NCBI GenBank assembly: GCA_002336855.1 | Contig: DDEV01000009.1 | Location: forward strand, 51,826 to 65,621 | Direction: 5' to 3' | Source: Leucobacter sp. UBA1945 | Lineage (GTDB): Bacteria; Actinomycetota; Actinomycetes; Actinomycetales; Microbacteriaceae | Length of the DNA stretch: 13,796 bases | Shown: positions 1 through 6,808 of the stretch, piece by piece | Layout of the letters: every line of letters starts with the position of its first letter | How positions within the stretch are numbered: the first letter of the stretch is position 1 | Translations under genes and position numbers: made by a program | Notes under the pieces: model-generated | The model's input: the letters and a program-made list of their open reading frames with translations, nothing else | Told to the model about the DNA's origin: nothing | Databases searched by the model: none

Positions 1-1257
1 CCCGCGTCTGTCGCGAAAGCGAGCCCACGGGCGCAGACGCTGATCGAGCTCATCGAGAGCGACCCCGAGCGTTACGGGGTCGATGGCAAGCACCTGCCCT
101 TTCTGCTGAAAGTGCTTGGCATCGGTGCCCCGCTGTCGCTGCAGGTGCACCCCGACAAGCAGCAGGCGCTGGACGGTTTTGCTCGTGAACAGGCAGCAGG
201 GGTGCCGCTCGACGCCCGCGAGCGCAACTACGGCGACGACAACCACAAACCCGAGTTGCTGGTCGCACTCGGCGAAGTGTCTGCGTTGTGCGGTTTTCGC
301 TCGCTCGATGAGGCGCGCGCCGACGTGCTCGCGCTCGCAGCGGCTGCCCCTGAGGGGCCGGGGCGTGATGCGCTGTTGCAAGCGGCCGGGCTCTGCGTCG
401 TCAGGGCGGAGGCTGCTGCAACCGGTGCAAGTATTACAACTGGTGCCGCGGTGGGTGCCGATGACGAAGCTGCCGAGGCGCGATCCTCGTACCTGAACTG
501 GGCGCTGAGCGGCGAAGAAACGGTCGCAGCGGCGTTGCGGGCCCTCGGAGCGGCGCTTGAGCGGCTTGATGGTTCTCATGAAGCGGACCCGGCGATTGCT
601 GCCCCGGGCGGTGTCGCGGCCACGCGCCGTGAGGCGCTCTCGAAGCTGCTCGCCGCATACCCAGACGATCCAGGGGTGCTGATCTCGCTGCTGCTGCACC
701 TCGTTACCCTGCGGCCTGGCGAAGCAATCTATCTCGCGGCGCGCCAACTGCACGCCTACCTCGACGGCATCGCGGTCGAGGTGATGGCCGCGTCAGACAA
801 TGTGCTGCGCGCCGGCTTCACTCAAAAGCACGTCGACGTGCCCGAGGTGCTGCGGGTGGTCGACTTTGCTGAGCTCGATACGCCGCTCATCGAGCCCGAG
901 CGGCTCGCCCCCGGCCTGATCGCATGGGCGCCCGAGGTGCCAGAATTCACCCTGCTTCGTGCGCGGCTCGGCGAGACCGAGGGTGATGACGCTCGTGACG
1001 ATGACTGTGCCGAGCGCGTGGTGGTGGCGGCGCCGTATCCGATGGTGCTCGTGGTGACCAGTGGGCGCGTACGGGTCGAGCGGGTCGGTGCAGAGGTCGA
1101 CCGCGCCGAGCCCACCGACCTCGCAGGGTTTGCCGAGGTCGCGAGCGTCGGCAAAGGCCAGTCGCTGTATGTGTCTGCGGGCGAAGACATCGAGCTTTCT
1201 GGCCTCGCCGACGTATTTTTAGCGACAGTCGGAGCAAGCTGGCCTCGCGTGTCGTAA
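1..1257 (+). CDS. manA: Mannose-6-phosphate isomerase, class I (5' truncated by window edge)
   Basis: Interconverts mannose-6-phosphate and fructose-6-phosphate in the cytoplasm, feeding GDP-mannose and mannosylated envelope products. The reading frame is open from base 1, so the true start lies upstream; 418 residues are visible. Family signatures are clear: QVHPDK (142-159), which carries two expected zinc ligands (Gln, His); NHKPE (241-255), which carries the Glu ligand; LHAYLDG, with its His codon at 751-753, as the fourth ligand; and DNVLRAGF starting at 796, the substrate-binding Arg segment. A low-complexity Ala/Gly-rich stretch around 400-480 lies in the helical domain and is probably lineage-specific. 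The apparent in-frame GTG at 112 is an internal Val in the conserved LLKVLGIGAPLSLQVHP context, not a start. It ends with TAA, 112 nt before whiB. Confidence 0.95.
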   Translation, partial: PASVAKASPRAQTLIELIESDPERYGVDGKHLPFLLKVLGIGAPLSLQVHPDKQQALDGFAREQAAGVPLDARERNYGDDNHKPELLVALGEVSALCGFRSLDEARADVLALAAAAPEGPGRDALLQAAGLCVVRAEAAATGASITTGAAVGADDEAAEARSSYLNWALSGEETVAAALRALGAALERLDGSHEADPAIAAPGGVAATRREALSKLLAAYPDDPGVLISLLLHLVTLRPGEAIYLAARQLHAYLDGIAVEVMAASDNVLRAGFTQKHVDVPEVLRVVDFAELDTPLIEPERLAPGLIAWAPEVPEFTLLRARLGETEGDDARDDDCAERVVVAAPYPMVLVVTSGRVRVERVGAEVDRAEPTDLAGFAEVASVGKGQSLYVSAGEDIELSGLADVFLATVGASWPRVS

Positions 1258-1258
1258 C

Positions 1259-1281
1259 CCTCAAGTGTTGGTTGAGGCTTT
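1259..1281 (+). terminator. Weak hairpin terminator candidate after manA
   Basis: CCTCAA (1259-1264) and TTGAGG (1272-1277) form a perfect 6-bp stem with a 7-nt loop, followed by CTTT. It starts 1 nt after the manA stop. The short U-tract makes it a weak intrinsic terminator at best. An alternative longer-range pairing, CTCAAGT (1260-1266) with ACTTGAG (1297-1303), competes with it and would cover the whiB -35 box. Confidence 0.35.
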
Positions 1282-1293
1282 ATGATCTTCAGC

Positions 1294-1322
1294 TTGACTT
1301 GAGCGAACTACACCGGTGTAAT
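1294..1322 (+). promoter_or_regulatory. whiB promoter (sigma-A type) with overlapping palindrome
   Basis: TTGACT (1294-1299) matches 5 of 6 bases of the -35 consensus. TGTAAT (1317-1322) matches 5 of 6 of the -10 consensus. The spacer is exactly 17 nt. Transcription would start near 1329, giving a leader of about 40 nt that includes a strong Shine-Dalgarno AGAGGAG (1353-1359). A perfect 12-bp palindrome, TACACCGGTGTA (1309-1320), runs from the spacer into the -10 box and is a candidate operator. The promoter is inferred by inspection only. Confidence 0.6.
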
Positions 1323-1369
1323 TGTGGAAGGCCAGTCGTCCGACACAACCCGAGAGGAGTACCGTGCCG

Positions 1370-1687
1370 ATGTCGCCATACTCCAACGGATCGCAGGTTC
1401 CCGGCAACTGGTTCGTCGACCCCGTCTTTCTCGGCGTGCCCGGTGTGCGCAAGAACGAAGACGATGAGGCTCTCGCCTGGCAGGCTGACGCGCTCTGCGC
1501 GCAGACCGACCCCGAGGCGTTCTTTCCTGAAAAGGGCGGCAGCACCCGCGAAGCCAAGCGCATCTGCGAAGGCTGCGAGGTGCGCAGCGAGTGCCTCGAC
1601 TACGCGCTGGCAAACGACGAGCGCTTCGGCATCTGGGGCGGCCTCAGCGAGCGCGAGCGTCGCAAGCTGCGCCGCGAAGCTGGCTAG
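1370..1687 (+). CDS. whiB: WhiB-family Fe-S transcriptional regulator (WhiB/WhiB2/WhmD type)
   Basis: A 105-residue protein with the four conserved cysteines Cys43, Cys66, Cys69 and Cys75 (C-x22-C-x2-C-x5-C) that hold a [4Fe-4S] cluster in this family. It also has the GIWGG turn (residues 87-91) and the basic C-terminus ERERRKLRRE that contacts DNA. The segment around ALCAQTDPEAFFPEKGG is close to Streptomyces WhiB and mycobacterial WhiB2/WhmD, which control septation with WhiA. The N-terminus carries about 35 extra residues (PGNWFVDPVFLGVPG) before the conserved core. ATG 1370 lies 10 nt after AGGAG; GTG 1364, two codons upstream and 4 nt after it, is an equally possible start. An ATG-less extension to 1322 is unlikely because it would begin within the -10 box. 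It has its own promoter, and the position next to manA fits the known actinobacterial neighbourhood. Confidence 0.93.
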   Translation: MSPYSNGSQVPGNWFVDPVFLGVPGVRKNEDDEALAWQADALCAQTDPEAFFPEKGGSTREAKRICEGCEVRSECLDYALANDERFGIWGGLSERERRKLRREAG

Positions 1688-1709
1688 TCTCTCACCGCGA
1701 TCCTTTTTT

Positions 1710-1727
1710 CGCTTTGTTGAGCGTTTT
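1710..1727 (+). terminator. Possible weak terminator after whiB
   Basis: CGCT (1710-1713) and AGCG (1720-1723) form a 4-bp stem with a 6-nt loop followed by TTTT, then more T-tracts. The stem is short, but the T-rich context about 20 nt after the whiB stop is where a terminator would be expected. Confidence 0.3.
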
Positions 1728-1729
1728 GG

Positions 1730-1748
1730 CGTTTTCTTCCGTTTTCTT
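1730..1748 (+). repeat. Direct repeat CGTTTTCTT x2 (10-nt period)
   Basis: Two identical 9-bp copies separated by one base, within a run of T-tracts at near helical spacing. Such phasing can bend DNA; that property is inferred, not measured. Confidence 0.7.
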
Positions 1749-1795
1749 GCGTTCACCGCGTGGTGATTGAGGGTTCGAGGATCTCCGAGCCCGGT

Positions 1796-1811
1796 AGATC
1801 GTTACCGATCT
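1796..1811. promoter_or_regulatory. Inverted repeat upstream of the DUF222 gene
   Basis: AGATCG-TTAC-CGATCT is a perfect 6+6 inverted repeat with a 4-nt centre, lying 72 nt before the DUF222 start codon. A second overlapping pairing, CGGTA (1792-1796) with TACCG (1803-1807), shares the same bases. It could be an operator or a small hairpin; no regulator can be named. Confidence 0.3.
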
Positions 1812-1882
1812 GAGATCTTTCTCGACTGCGATTCGCCTGGTTCACGGGCCTAAATGTCGGTGGTGCATCAGAGACTGTTGCC

Positions 1883-3580
1883 ATGCACCTCTTCACTGAT
1901 CTCAACACCCGGATTGCCGCTCTCGCAGCGCTGCTTCCGGGTGAGGTGAGCGTGCAAACCCTCGGGGCCGCGGTGGCATCGCTCGGCGATGAGCAGGTGG
2001 TGCTGTTGGCCGAGCAGACTGCGCAGATCACGCATCTGCTCGAGCAACTCAGCCTCGCATCGAGCGCGGTCATTCAAGCGAGGTCTGCGCGCGAGGCCGG
2101 GCATTCAGGTCTGGCGCAATCGCGAGGGCACCGCACGCCGGTTGCGCTGATTCAGGCCGTGGCCGGCGTGAGTCGGGTTGAGGCCAATCGGCAAATGCGT
2201 GTTGGGGCGGCGTTGCTGGGGGCAGAATTTTCCGGCGCCGGGTTTTCGGGTGCTGAGTTTTCGGGTGCTGACACGGCGGTTGGACGAACCCCGCTGGCAC
2301 TTGCCCCGACCGACGCACTTGTGCGGCAGATTCCGTGGGATGAGCCGCTGGGCGAAGCGCTGCGAAACGGCACGCTGTCGTCGCAGCAGTACGACGCGGT
2401 CGTGCGTGGCCTCGGCGAGCCGCCTGCGCCAAGGCATGACTGGCGAGACGAGGCTGAGCGAGCCTCTTCGCCGCAAGACGAGACAGACCCGCATTCCCCG
2501 TCTTCCCCGAGCCCCGAAACTGTCGCTGCGTGGGCGCTCGCAGCAGAACAGCTCATCGGTTTCGCGGCAGAGGTGCCCGTCGAAGAACTTGCGAAACAGG
2601 CCCGTGCGGTGCGCGACCTATTAGATCCTGAGGGGGCAGAGCTTCGCTTCCAAGCGAGGTACGAGGCGCGATCGTTCAGAATGTACACTGACGCCGACGG
2701 GCTCACGCACGGCAAATTCGTGTTTGACCCCGAATCAGCAGAGTGGGTGCGCACAATCATCGATTCGGCGCTCAGACCGCGCCGTGGCGGTCCGAGGTTC
2801 GTTGCGGCTGAAGCACCGGCCGAGGCAGAGCGATTGCAGCTTGATCCGCGCAGCAATGAACAGCTTGCGCACGACCTGCTTCTCGACGTGCTGAAAGCGG
2901 GATCCGTGGCAGACGCCGCGACCGTCTTCGGGGTGTCGCAAGCTGGGGTGAGGCTCGTGCAGGTAGTGAACCGTGAAGAGTACTTGCGCGAGCAGGCGGC
3001 GATTCGCTCGGCCGCGTCGCGCGAGGTGGCTCCGGGTGATCCGGTCGCACCGGTCGCCCCGGTCACGATGCTGCATGAGAACGGCTCGGTTCTGCCCGCG
3101 AGTATCGGCGCGAAGCATATCTGCGATACCGGCATGCGACCAGTGATCGTGTCTGAGCAGGGTGACCCGTTGAACCTTGGGCGAGAGCAGCGGCTGTACA
3201 CGGCAAAGCAAAGGGTGGCGCTTGCGGTTCGCGACGGCGGCTGCCGGTGGGCGGGCTGTGACCGCCCGGCGTCGTACTGCGAAGCGCATCACATCGACCA
3301 TTGGCAGGTCGATTCGGGTCGCACCGATGTCGATCGAGGGCTGCTGCTGTGCCGTTTTCATCATTTGCAGCTGCACAATAACGGGTGGAAGATCACGAGA
3401 GACGGCCTTGGCCCTTTCAGGCTGCACCCGCCGCCGCGACGACAAAGCAAAACTAGGGTCGGGTCTGCCGAGAAAGAATCTGAAGCTGACATTGGCACCG
3501 AGTTGCGAACGCCGTTGGCGTTGACCTACGCCTGGCAGCTGGCCAAACCACCGCCGCGGAGGTTTCGCGAGGCGGCGTGA
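1883..3580 (+). CDS. DUF222 and HNH endonuclease domain protein (13E12 repeat family)
   Basis: A 565-residue protein. The N-terminal and middle part (about 1-380) is the DUF222 helical region. The C-terminal HNH nuclease domain (about 440-505) has Cys454, Cys459, the CEAHHIDHW core (Cys466, His469, His470, His473) and the LLC..HH..H zinc/metal segment (Cys490, His493, His494, His498), all apparently intact. Proteins of this family occur in many copies in mycobacteria and Microbacteriaceae; their biological role is not established. Residues 115-129 are three tandem A(E/G)FSG pentapeptides and residues 191-212 are Ser/Pro-rich, both probably flexible. ATG 1883 is the only plausible start: the frame upstream offers no other start, and no clear Shine-Dalgarno precedes it. 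By eye it is richer in A and T and in less-favoured codons than its neighbours, which with its position inside a conserved cluster suggests acquisition by transfer or family expansion. Confidence 0.9.
   Translation: MHLFTDLNTRIAALAALLPGEVSVQTLGAAVASLGDEQVVLLAEQTAQITHLLEQLSLASSAVIQARSAREAGHSGLAQSRGHRTPVALIQAVAGVSRVEANRQMRVGAALLGAEFSGAGFSGAEFSGADTAVGRTPLALAPTDALVRQIPWDEPLGEALRNGTLSSQQYDAVVRGLGEPPAPRHDWRDEAERASSPQDETDPHSPSSPSPETVAAWALAAEQLIGFAAEVPVEELAKQARAVRDLLDPEGAELRFQARYEARSFRMYTDADGLTHGKFVFDPESAEWVRTIIDSALRPRRGGPRFVAAEAPAEAERLQLDPRSNEQLAHDLLLDVLKAGSVADAATVFGVSQAGVRLVQVVNREEYLREQAAIRSAASREVAPGDPVAPVAPVTMLHENGSVLPASIGAKHICDTGMRPVIVSEQGDPLNLGREQRLYTAKQRVALAVRDGGCRWAGCDRPASYCEAHHIDHWQVDSGRTDVDRGLLLCRFHHLQLHNNGWKITRDGLGPFRLHPPPRRQSKTRVGSAEKESEADIGTELRTPLALTYAWQLAKPPPRRFREAA
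2222..2266 (+). repeat. 15-bp tandem repeat x3 encoding A(E/G)FSG
   Basis: Three consecutive 15-nt units (2222-2236, 2237-2251, 2252-2266) encode AEFSG, AGFSG, AEFSG. The unit length is a multiple of three, so copy-number change would keep the frame. The spacing and central Phe loosely resemble pentapeptide repeats, but three units are too few to form that fold. Confidence 0.8.
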
Positions 3581-3622
3581 GGAAACCGCTCGATAAAGCT
3601 GTGTATTTCAATGCCTACGGCA

Positions 3623-3638
3623 CGCCGCGAGGGCGGCG
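3623..3638. other. GC-rich hairpin between the DUF222 and glycosyltransferase genes
   Basis: CGCCGC (3623-3628) and GCGGCG (3633-3638) form a 6-bp GC stem with a GAGG loop in the 87-nt gap. No T-run follows on either strand, so it is not a standard intrinsic terminator. It may be a U-less terminator of the upstream gene or have no function. Confidence 0.3.
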
Positions 3639-3667
3639 CACCCGCCGCCACTTAGGCTGACGTTGTT

Positions 3668-6600
3668 ATGCGCACCAGAGTGACCGCCATTCTCGTCGCC
3701 AGGCACGGCGGCGAGTGGCTCGACGAGACCCTAGCGGCCCTTGCCGCACAGACGCGGCAGCCCGATCGCGTGATCGCGGTCGTCAATGGCGGCCGAGAAA
3801 GCATCGCGCACGAGCTGCGCACGCGAGAAGGCATCACCGGGGTCGTTTCGACCCAGAACATCGTGTCGTTCGGCGGTGCGGTGCAGCAAGGGATCGCGGC
3901 CGTTCCGTCAGACCCGGCGACGGGTTCGACCGCCGAGCAAACCCAAGACTGGTTCTGGCTGCTCAGCGAAGACTCGGCTCCAGAACCACGAGCCCTCGCC
4001 GAGATTCTCTCGACCGTGCAGCGCGCCCCCTCGGTCGCGATCGCGGGCCCGAAGCTTCTCAGCTGGGATCACCCCGACCGCATCATCGAGCTCGGGCAAA
4101 GCCTCACCCACCGGGGCGAGCGGTGGCTGCTGCGCAGGCAAGAGCGCGACCAGCAGCAATACGACCATCTGCAAGACGTGCTGGGCGTTGGCCCCGTCGG
4201 CATGCTGGTGCGGTCCGATGTGTGGAGTCAGCTTGAGGGCTTCGACCCCGCCTACGCCGTCTACGACGACGGTCTCGACCTGAGCGTGCGCGCACGCCTT
4301 GCGGGATTTCGAGTTGTCGTCGCCCCCACCTCGCGCGTGCGATTCGCGCAGCTCGGGGTCGCCGGCCCGCGCATTGAGCGCTCGCGCCGCGTCATGCGCA
4401 CGGCGCACCGAGAAGCCAGAACCGCTCAGCTGCACAGACGCATCGCCTACGCTCCCGCGATCGCCGCGTTCTTCATGTGGCTCGGTCTGCCCCTGCTGGC
4501 CGTGCTGCGCGTCGCCTGGGCGCTCATTCGCGAGCAGCCGGGCAACATGTGGGGCGAGTTCTCGTCGGCGCTCAAAGTATTCTTCACTCCAGGATCAGTG
4601 GTCGCGTCACGTCGTAGAGTTCGCGACGCGAACAGCTCGGGCTGGGGCGCGGTAAAGCCGCTGCGCGTCGACCCGAAGACGGTGCGCACCGCGCGCATGA
4701 TCGACCGCGAGGCGATTCTCGTGTCGCAGGGCCGCCTGCGCGACGAACTGCACTTCATCTCGTCGGGCGGTCTCGCGGTGCTGCTCGCGAGCGTGCTGAT
4801 CACGATCGCCCTCACCTGGTGGGCCATTACCCAGATCAGCCTGACGGGCGGAGCGCTTGCGCCGCTGAGCCCGCTCGGCGAGCTCTGGGCGAACACGCGC
4901 ACCGCAGACGGTGTGCCCGCCGATCCTTTCACCTGGGTGCTCGCCCTGCTCGGCACCCTGACGTTCTGGAACCCGTCGCACGGCGTCGTGTTGATGCTGG
5001 TCGCCGCGATCCCACTCGCCTCACTCGGCGGCTGGATCTGGGCCGCCCAGCTCACCAAGAACTCCGCCGGGCGGGCGCTACTCGCGCTTGCGTGGGCTCT
5101 CAGCCCCGTGCTGCTCGGCTCGATGAGCGCCGGTCGACTACCGACCCTCGTTCTCGCGGTCGTGCTGCCGTGGCTGCTGCTTGCCGCGACACGTGCGCGC
5201 GAGTCGTGGAGTTGGGCCGGCACCGCCTCACTGCTCGCGGCGGTGGCGCTCGCCTGTGCGCCGGTGCTGATTCCGGCTGCGGTCGTGCTGTTGATTGTCG
5301 GCATCGCTGGATCGCCCCGCGGCACTGCGCGCGTGCTCTCGATTGCGATCGTGCCGCTTGCGCTCTTCGCCCCCAAGGTGCTCATGCTCTTGCGCGGCGC
5401 GAACCCGCTCGATCTGCTGCTCGATCCGGGCATTCGGGCCCCGTTCGTTCCGGCGAATACCTGGCAGCTGCTGCTCGGCTTTCCCGAGTTCGGTCTTGAG
5501 GGCTGGGGCGGCATCTTTCACGACCTCGGGTTCGGAGGCCTGCCCGCGAGCCTGCTCGTCGGCTTCCTGCTGCTGCCAATCGTGCTGCTCGCGGCGCTCG
5601 GACTGATCACCGGCCGGGTGCACTTCACTGTGTTGCACGCGGTGCTCGGCGGCGTTGGATTGCTCACTGCGGTCGGCGCATCAAAGCTGCAACTGCTCAG
5701 CATCGGCGGCGACGCGGTCACACTCTGGACGGGTTCGGGGCTAGCCGTGTACTGGATCTCGGTGCTCGGCCTCGCCGCAGTCGGAACCACCGCGCTGCGC
5801 AAGGCGGCCGCGCCAGTGGTCGCGGTCGGTCTGGTGATGGCACTCGTGGCAGTCGCCCCCCTCGGAGTGAAGCTCGCCACCGCGAACACCGGAATCGTTG
5901 CCGGCGACGCGCAGATGCCCGCGCTCGTGCAGGCGGCCGGCGCGGAGGACGCCGGGTTGCGCACACTCGTGCTGTCGGCGGCAGGGCCGCAGTCGGTGCG
6001 CGCAGAGATTGTGACGGGCCCTGGCCTGCGCCTCGACGAACTGCGCACCGCAGCCGTGCCGAGCAGCGTGACCGAGCAAGACGAACAGCTCGCCCTGATC
6101 GTTGGCGCGCTAGCGAGCACCGGAGACGAGGCTCGCACGCGAGAGGTGCTGGCGGCAAACGACATCGGGTTCGTGCTGCTGAAGACCGCGGGCGAATCGA
6201 CCGAACGCTCGCAGCTGCAGTCGGCGTTCGACCAGCAAACCGCGCTCGAGGGTGCCGGCCAGACTGCGCACGGCCTGCTGTGGCGCGTCACCGCAGAGGG
6301 CGACTCGGCTGCGCAGGCCGCAGACGACAGCGGCCCATCCTGGATCGCAGGCATCAGCAACAAGCTCTTCGGGAGCCTGCTGTGGTGGGCCCAGATCGTC
6401 GTGCTCGGGGCAATGCTGCTGCTCGCGCTTCCCACGGGTGAGGTCGTCGAGCGGCCCGAGCGGCGACGCAAGAAGGCAGTGGCAGTGCCGGAGCGCGGCG
6501 TCGACGCCTCGGCCGACGCTGACAAGTCGGGGACCGCTGCACCTGAGGCTGAGGCGCCAGTGACCGAGCCCGAGGTGATCGAGTCTGTCGAAACTGAGTC

Positions 6601-6808
6601 GGTTGATCCCGCGTCGGTCGAACCACTCATCGAACCCGCACCGGAGCCCGAGCCCGAGGCGGCTCCGGAAGGCGAGCCCACGACCGAGCCCACGACCAAG
6701 CCTGTGGCTGATCCAACGTCAGACGCACCGAGCGATGACCCCATGAAGAAGCTGCCGAAGTTCTTGCGACCTGCCGAAGACGACACGACCGAGGGGGGCG
6801 AGCGATGA
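3668..6808 (+). CDS. Large membrane-embedded family 2 glycosyltransferase
   Basis: A 1046-residue protein. Residues 1-240 are a GT2 (GT-A fold) domain: the opening VTAILVARHGGEWL strand, the WLLSEDSAPEP segment (98-107) in place of the nucleotide-sugar/metal-binding acidic motif, and YDDGLDLSVRARLAGF (199-214), which carries the acidic residues expected for catalysis. About 260-735 contains ten or more hydrophobic segments (for example 258-287, 367-390, 421-461, 468-508, 518-548, 625-648, 690-735). A soluble, presumably exoplasmic region (about 736-895) follows, then a last membrane segment (900-922) and an acidic Pro/Glu-rich tail ending in KKLPKFLRP. It probably transfers sugar to a lipid-linked or envelope acceptor at the membrane; donor and acceptor are unknown. 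It overlaps the next gene by 4 nt (ATGA), implying translational coupling. The Shine-Dalgarno is weak; TAGGCT (3653-3658) may be a -10 box close to the ATG. Confidence 0.85.
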   Translation: MRTRVTAILVARHGGEWLDETLAALAAQTRQPDRVIAVVNGGRESIAHELRTREGITGVVSTQNIVSFGGAVQQGIAAVPSDPATGSTAEQTQDWFWLLSEDSAPEPRALAEILSTVQRAPSVAIAGPKLLSWDHPDRIIELGQSLTHRGERWLLRRQERDQQQYDHLQDVLGVGPVGMLVRSDVWSQLEGFDPAYAVYDDGLDLSVRARLAGFRVVVAPTSRVRFAQLGVAGPRIERSRRVMRTAHREARTAQLHRRIAYAPAIAAFFMWLGLPLLAVLRVAWALIREQPGNMWGEFSSALKVFFTPGSVVASRRRVRDANSSGWGAVKPLRVDPKTVRTARMIDREAILVSQGRLRDELHFISSGGLAVLLASVLITIALTWWAITQISLTGGALAPLSPLGELWANTRTADGVPADPFTWVLALLGTLTFWNPSHGVVLMLVAAIPLASLGGWIWAAQLTKNSAGRALLALAWALSPVLLGSMSAGRLPTLVLAVVLPWLLLAATRARESWSWAGTASLLAAVALACAPVLIPAAVVLLIVGIAGSPRGTARVLSIAIVPLALFAPKVLMLLRGANPLDLLLDPGIRAPFVPANTWQLLLGFPEFGLEGWGGIFHDLGFGGLPASLLVGFLLLPIVLLAALGLITGRVHFTVLHAVLGGVGLLTAVGASKLQLLSIGGDAVTLWTGSGLAVYWISVLGLAAVGTTALRKAAAPVVAVGLVMALVAVAPLGVKLATANTGIVAGDAQMPALVQAAGAEDAGLRTLVLSAAGPQSVRAEIVTGPGLRLDELRTAAVPSSVTEQDEQLALIVGALASTGDEARTREVLAANDIGFVLLKTAGESTERSQLQSAFDQQTALEGAGQTAHGLLWRVTAEGDSAAQAADDSGPSWIAGISNKLFGSLLWWAQIVVLGAMLLLALPTGEVVERPERRRKKAVAVPERGVDASADADKSGTAAPEAEAPVTEPEVIESVETESVDPASVEPLIEPAPEPEPEAAPEGEPTTEPTTKPVADPTSDAPSDDPMKKLPKFLRPAEDDTTEGGER
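6674..6697 (+). repeat. 12-bp tandem repeat GAGCCCACGACC x2
   Basis: Two perfect copies (6674-6685, 6686-6697) encode EPTT twice in the acidic Pro-rich tail of the glycosyltransferase. In frame and probably a replication-slippage product. Confidence 0.85.

Larger units (their letters stand above)
1688..1882. other. T-rich intergenic region between whiB and the DUF222 gene
   Basis: A 195-nt gap whose composition is unlike the GC-rich surroundings. T-tracts begin at 1704 (six T), 1724, 1732 and 1742, roughly one helical turn apart, with a 9-bp direct repeat CGTTTTCTT at 1730-1738 and 1740-1748. TCACC/GGTGA (1753-1757/1762-1766) forms a small hairpin. Further right are AGATCG/CGATCT (1796-1801/1806-1811) and four GATC sites between 1780 and 1817. 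No convincing promoter or Shine-Dalgarno sequence for the downstream gene is visible. Confidence 0.7.

Noticed and set aside
1322..1369. Longer whiB starting at 1322
   Set aside because: It would begin inside the -10 box and ahead of the Shine-Dalgarno sequence at 1353-1359.
1780..1817. Cluster of four GATC sites as an origin-like or methylation signal
   Set aside because: Two of the sites come from one inverted repeat, and actinobacteria generally lack the Dam/SeqA system; no DnaA boxes are seen nearby.
2152..3201. 349-residue open frame on the minus strand
   Set aside because: Antisense to the DUF222/HNH gene; Ser-rich shadow with no domain.
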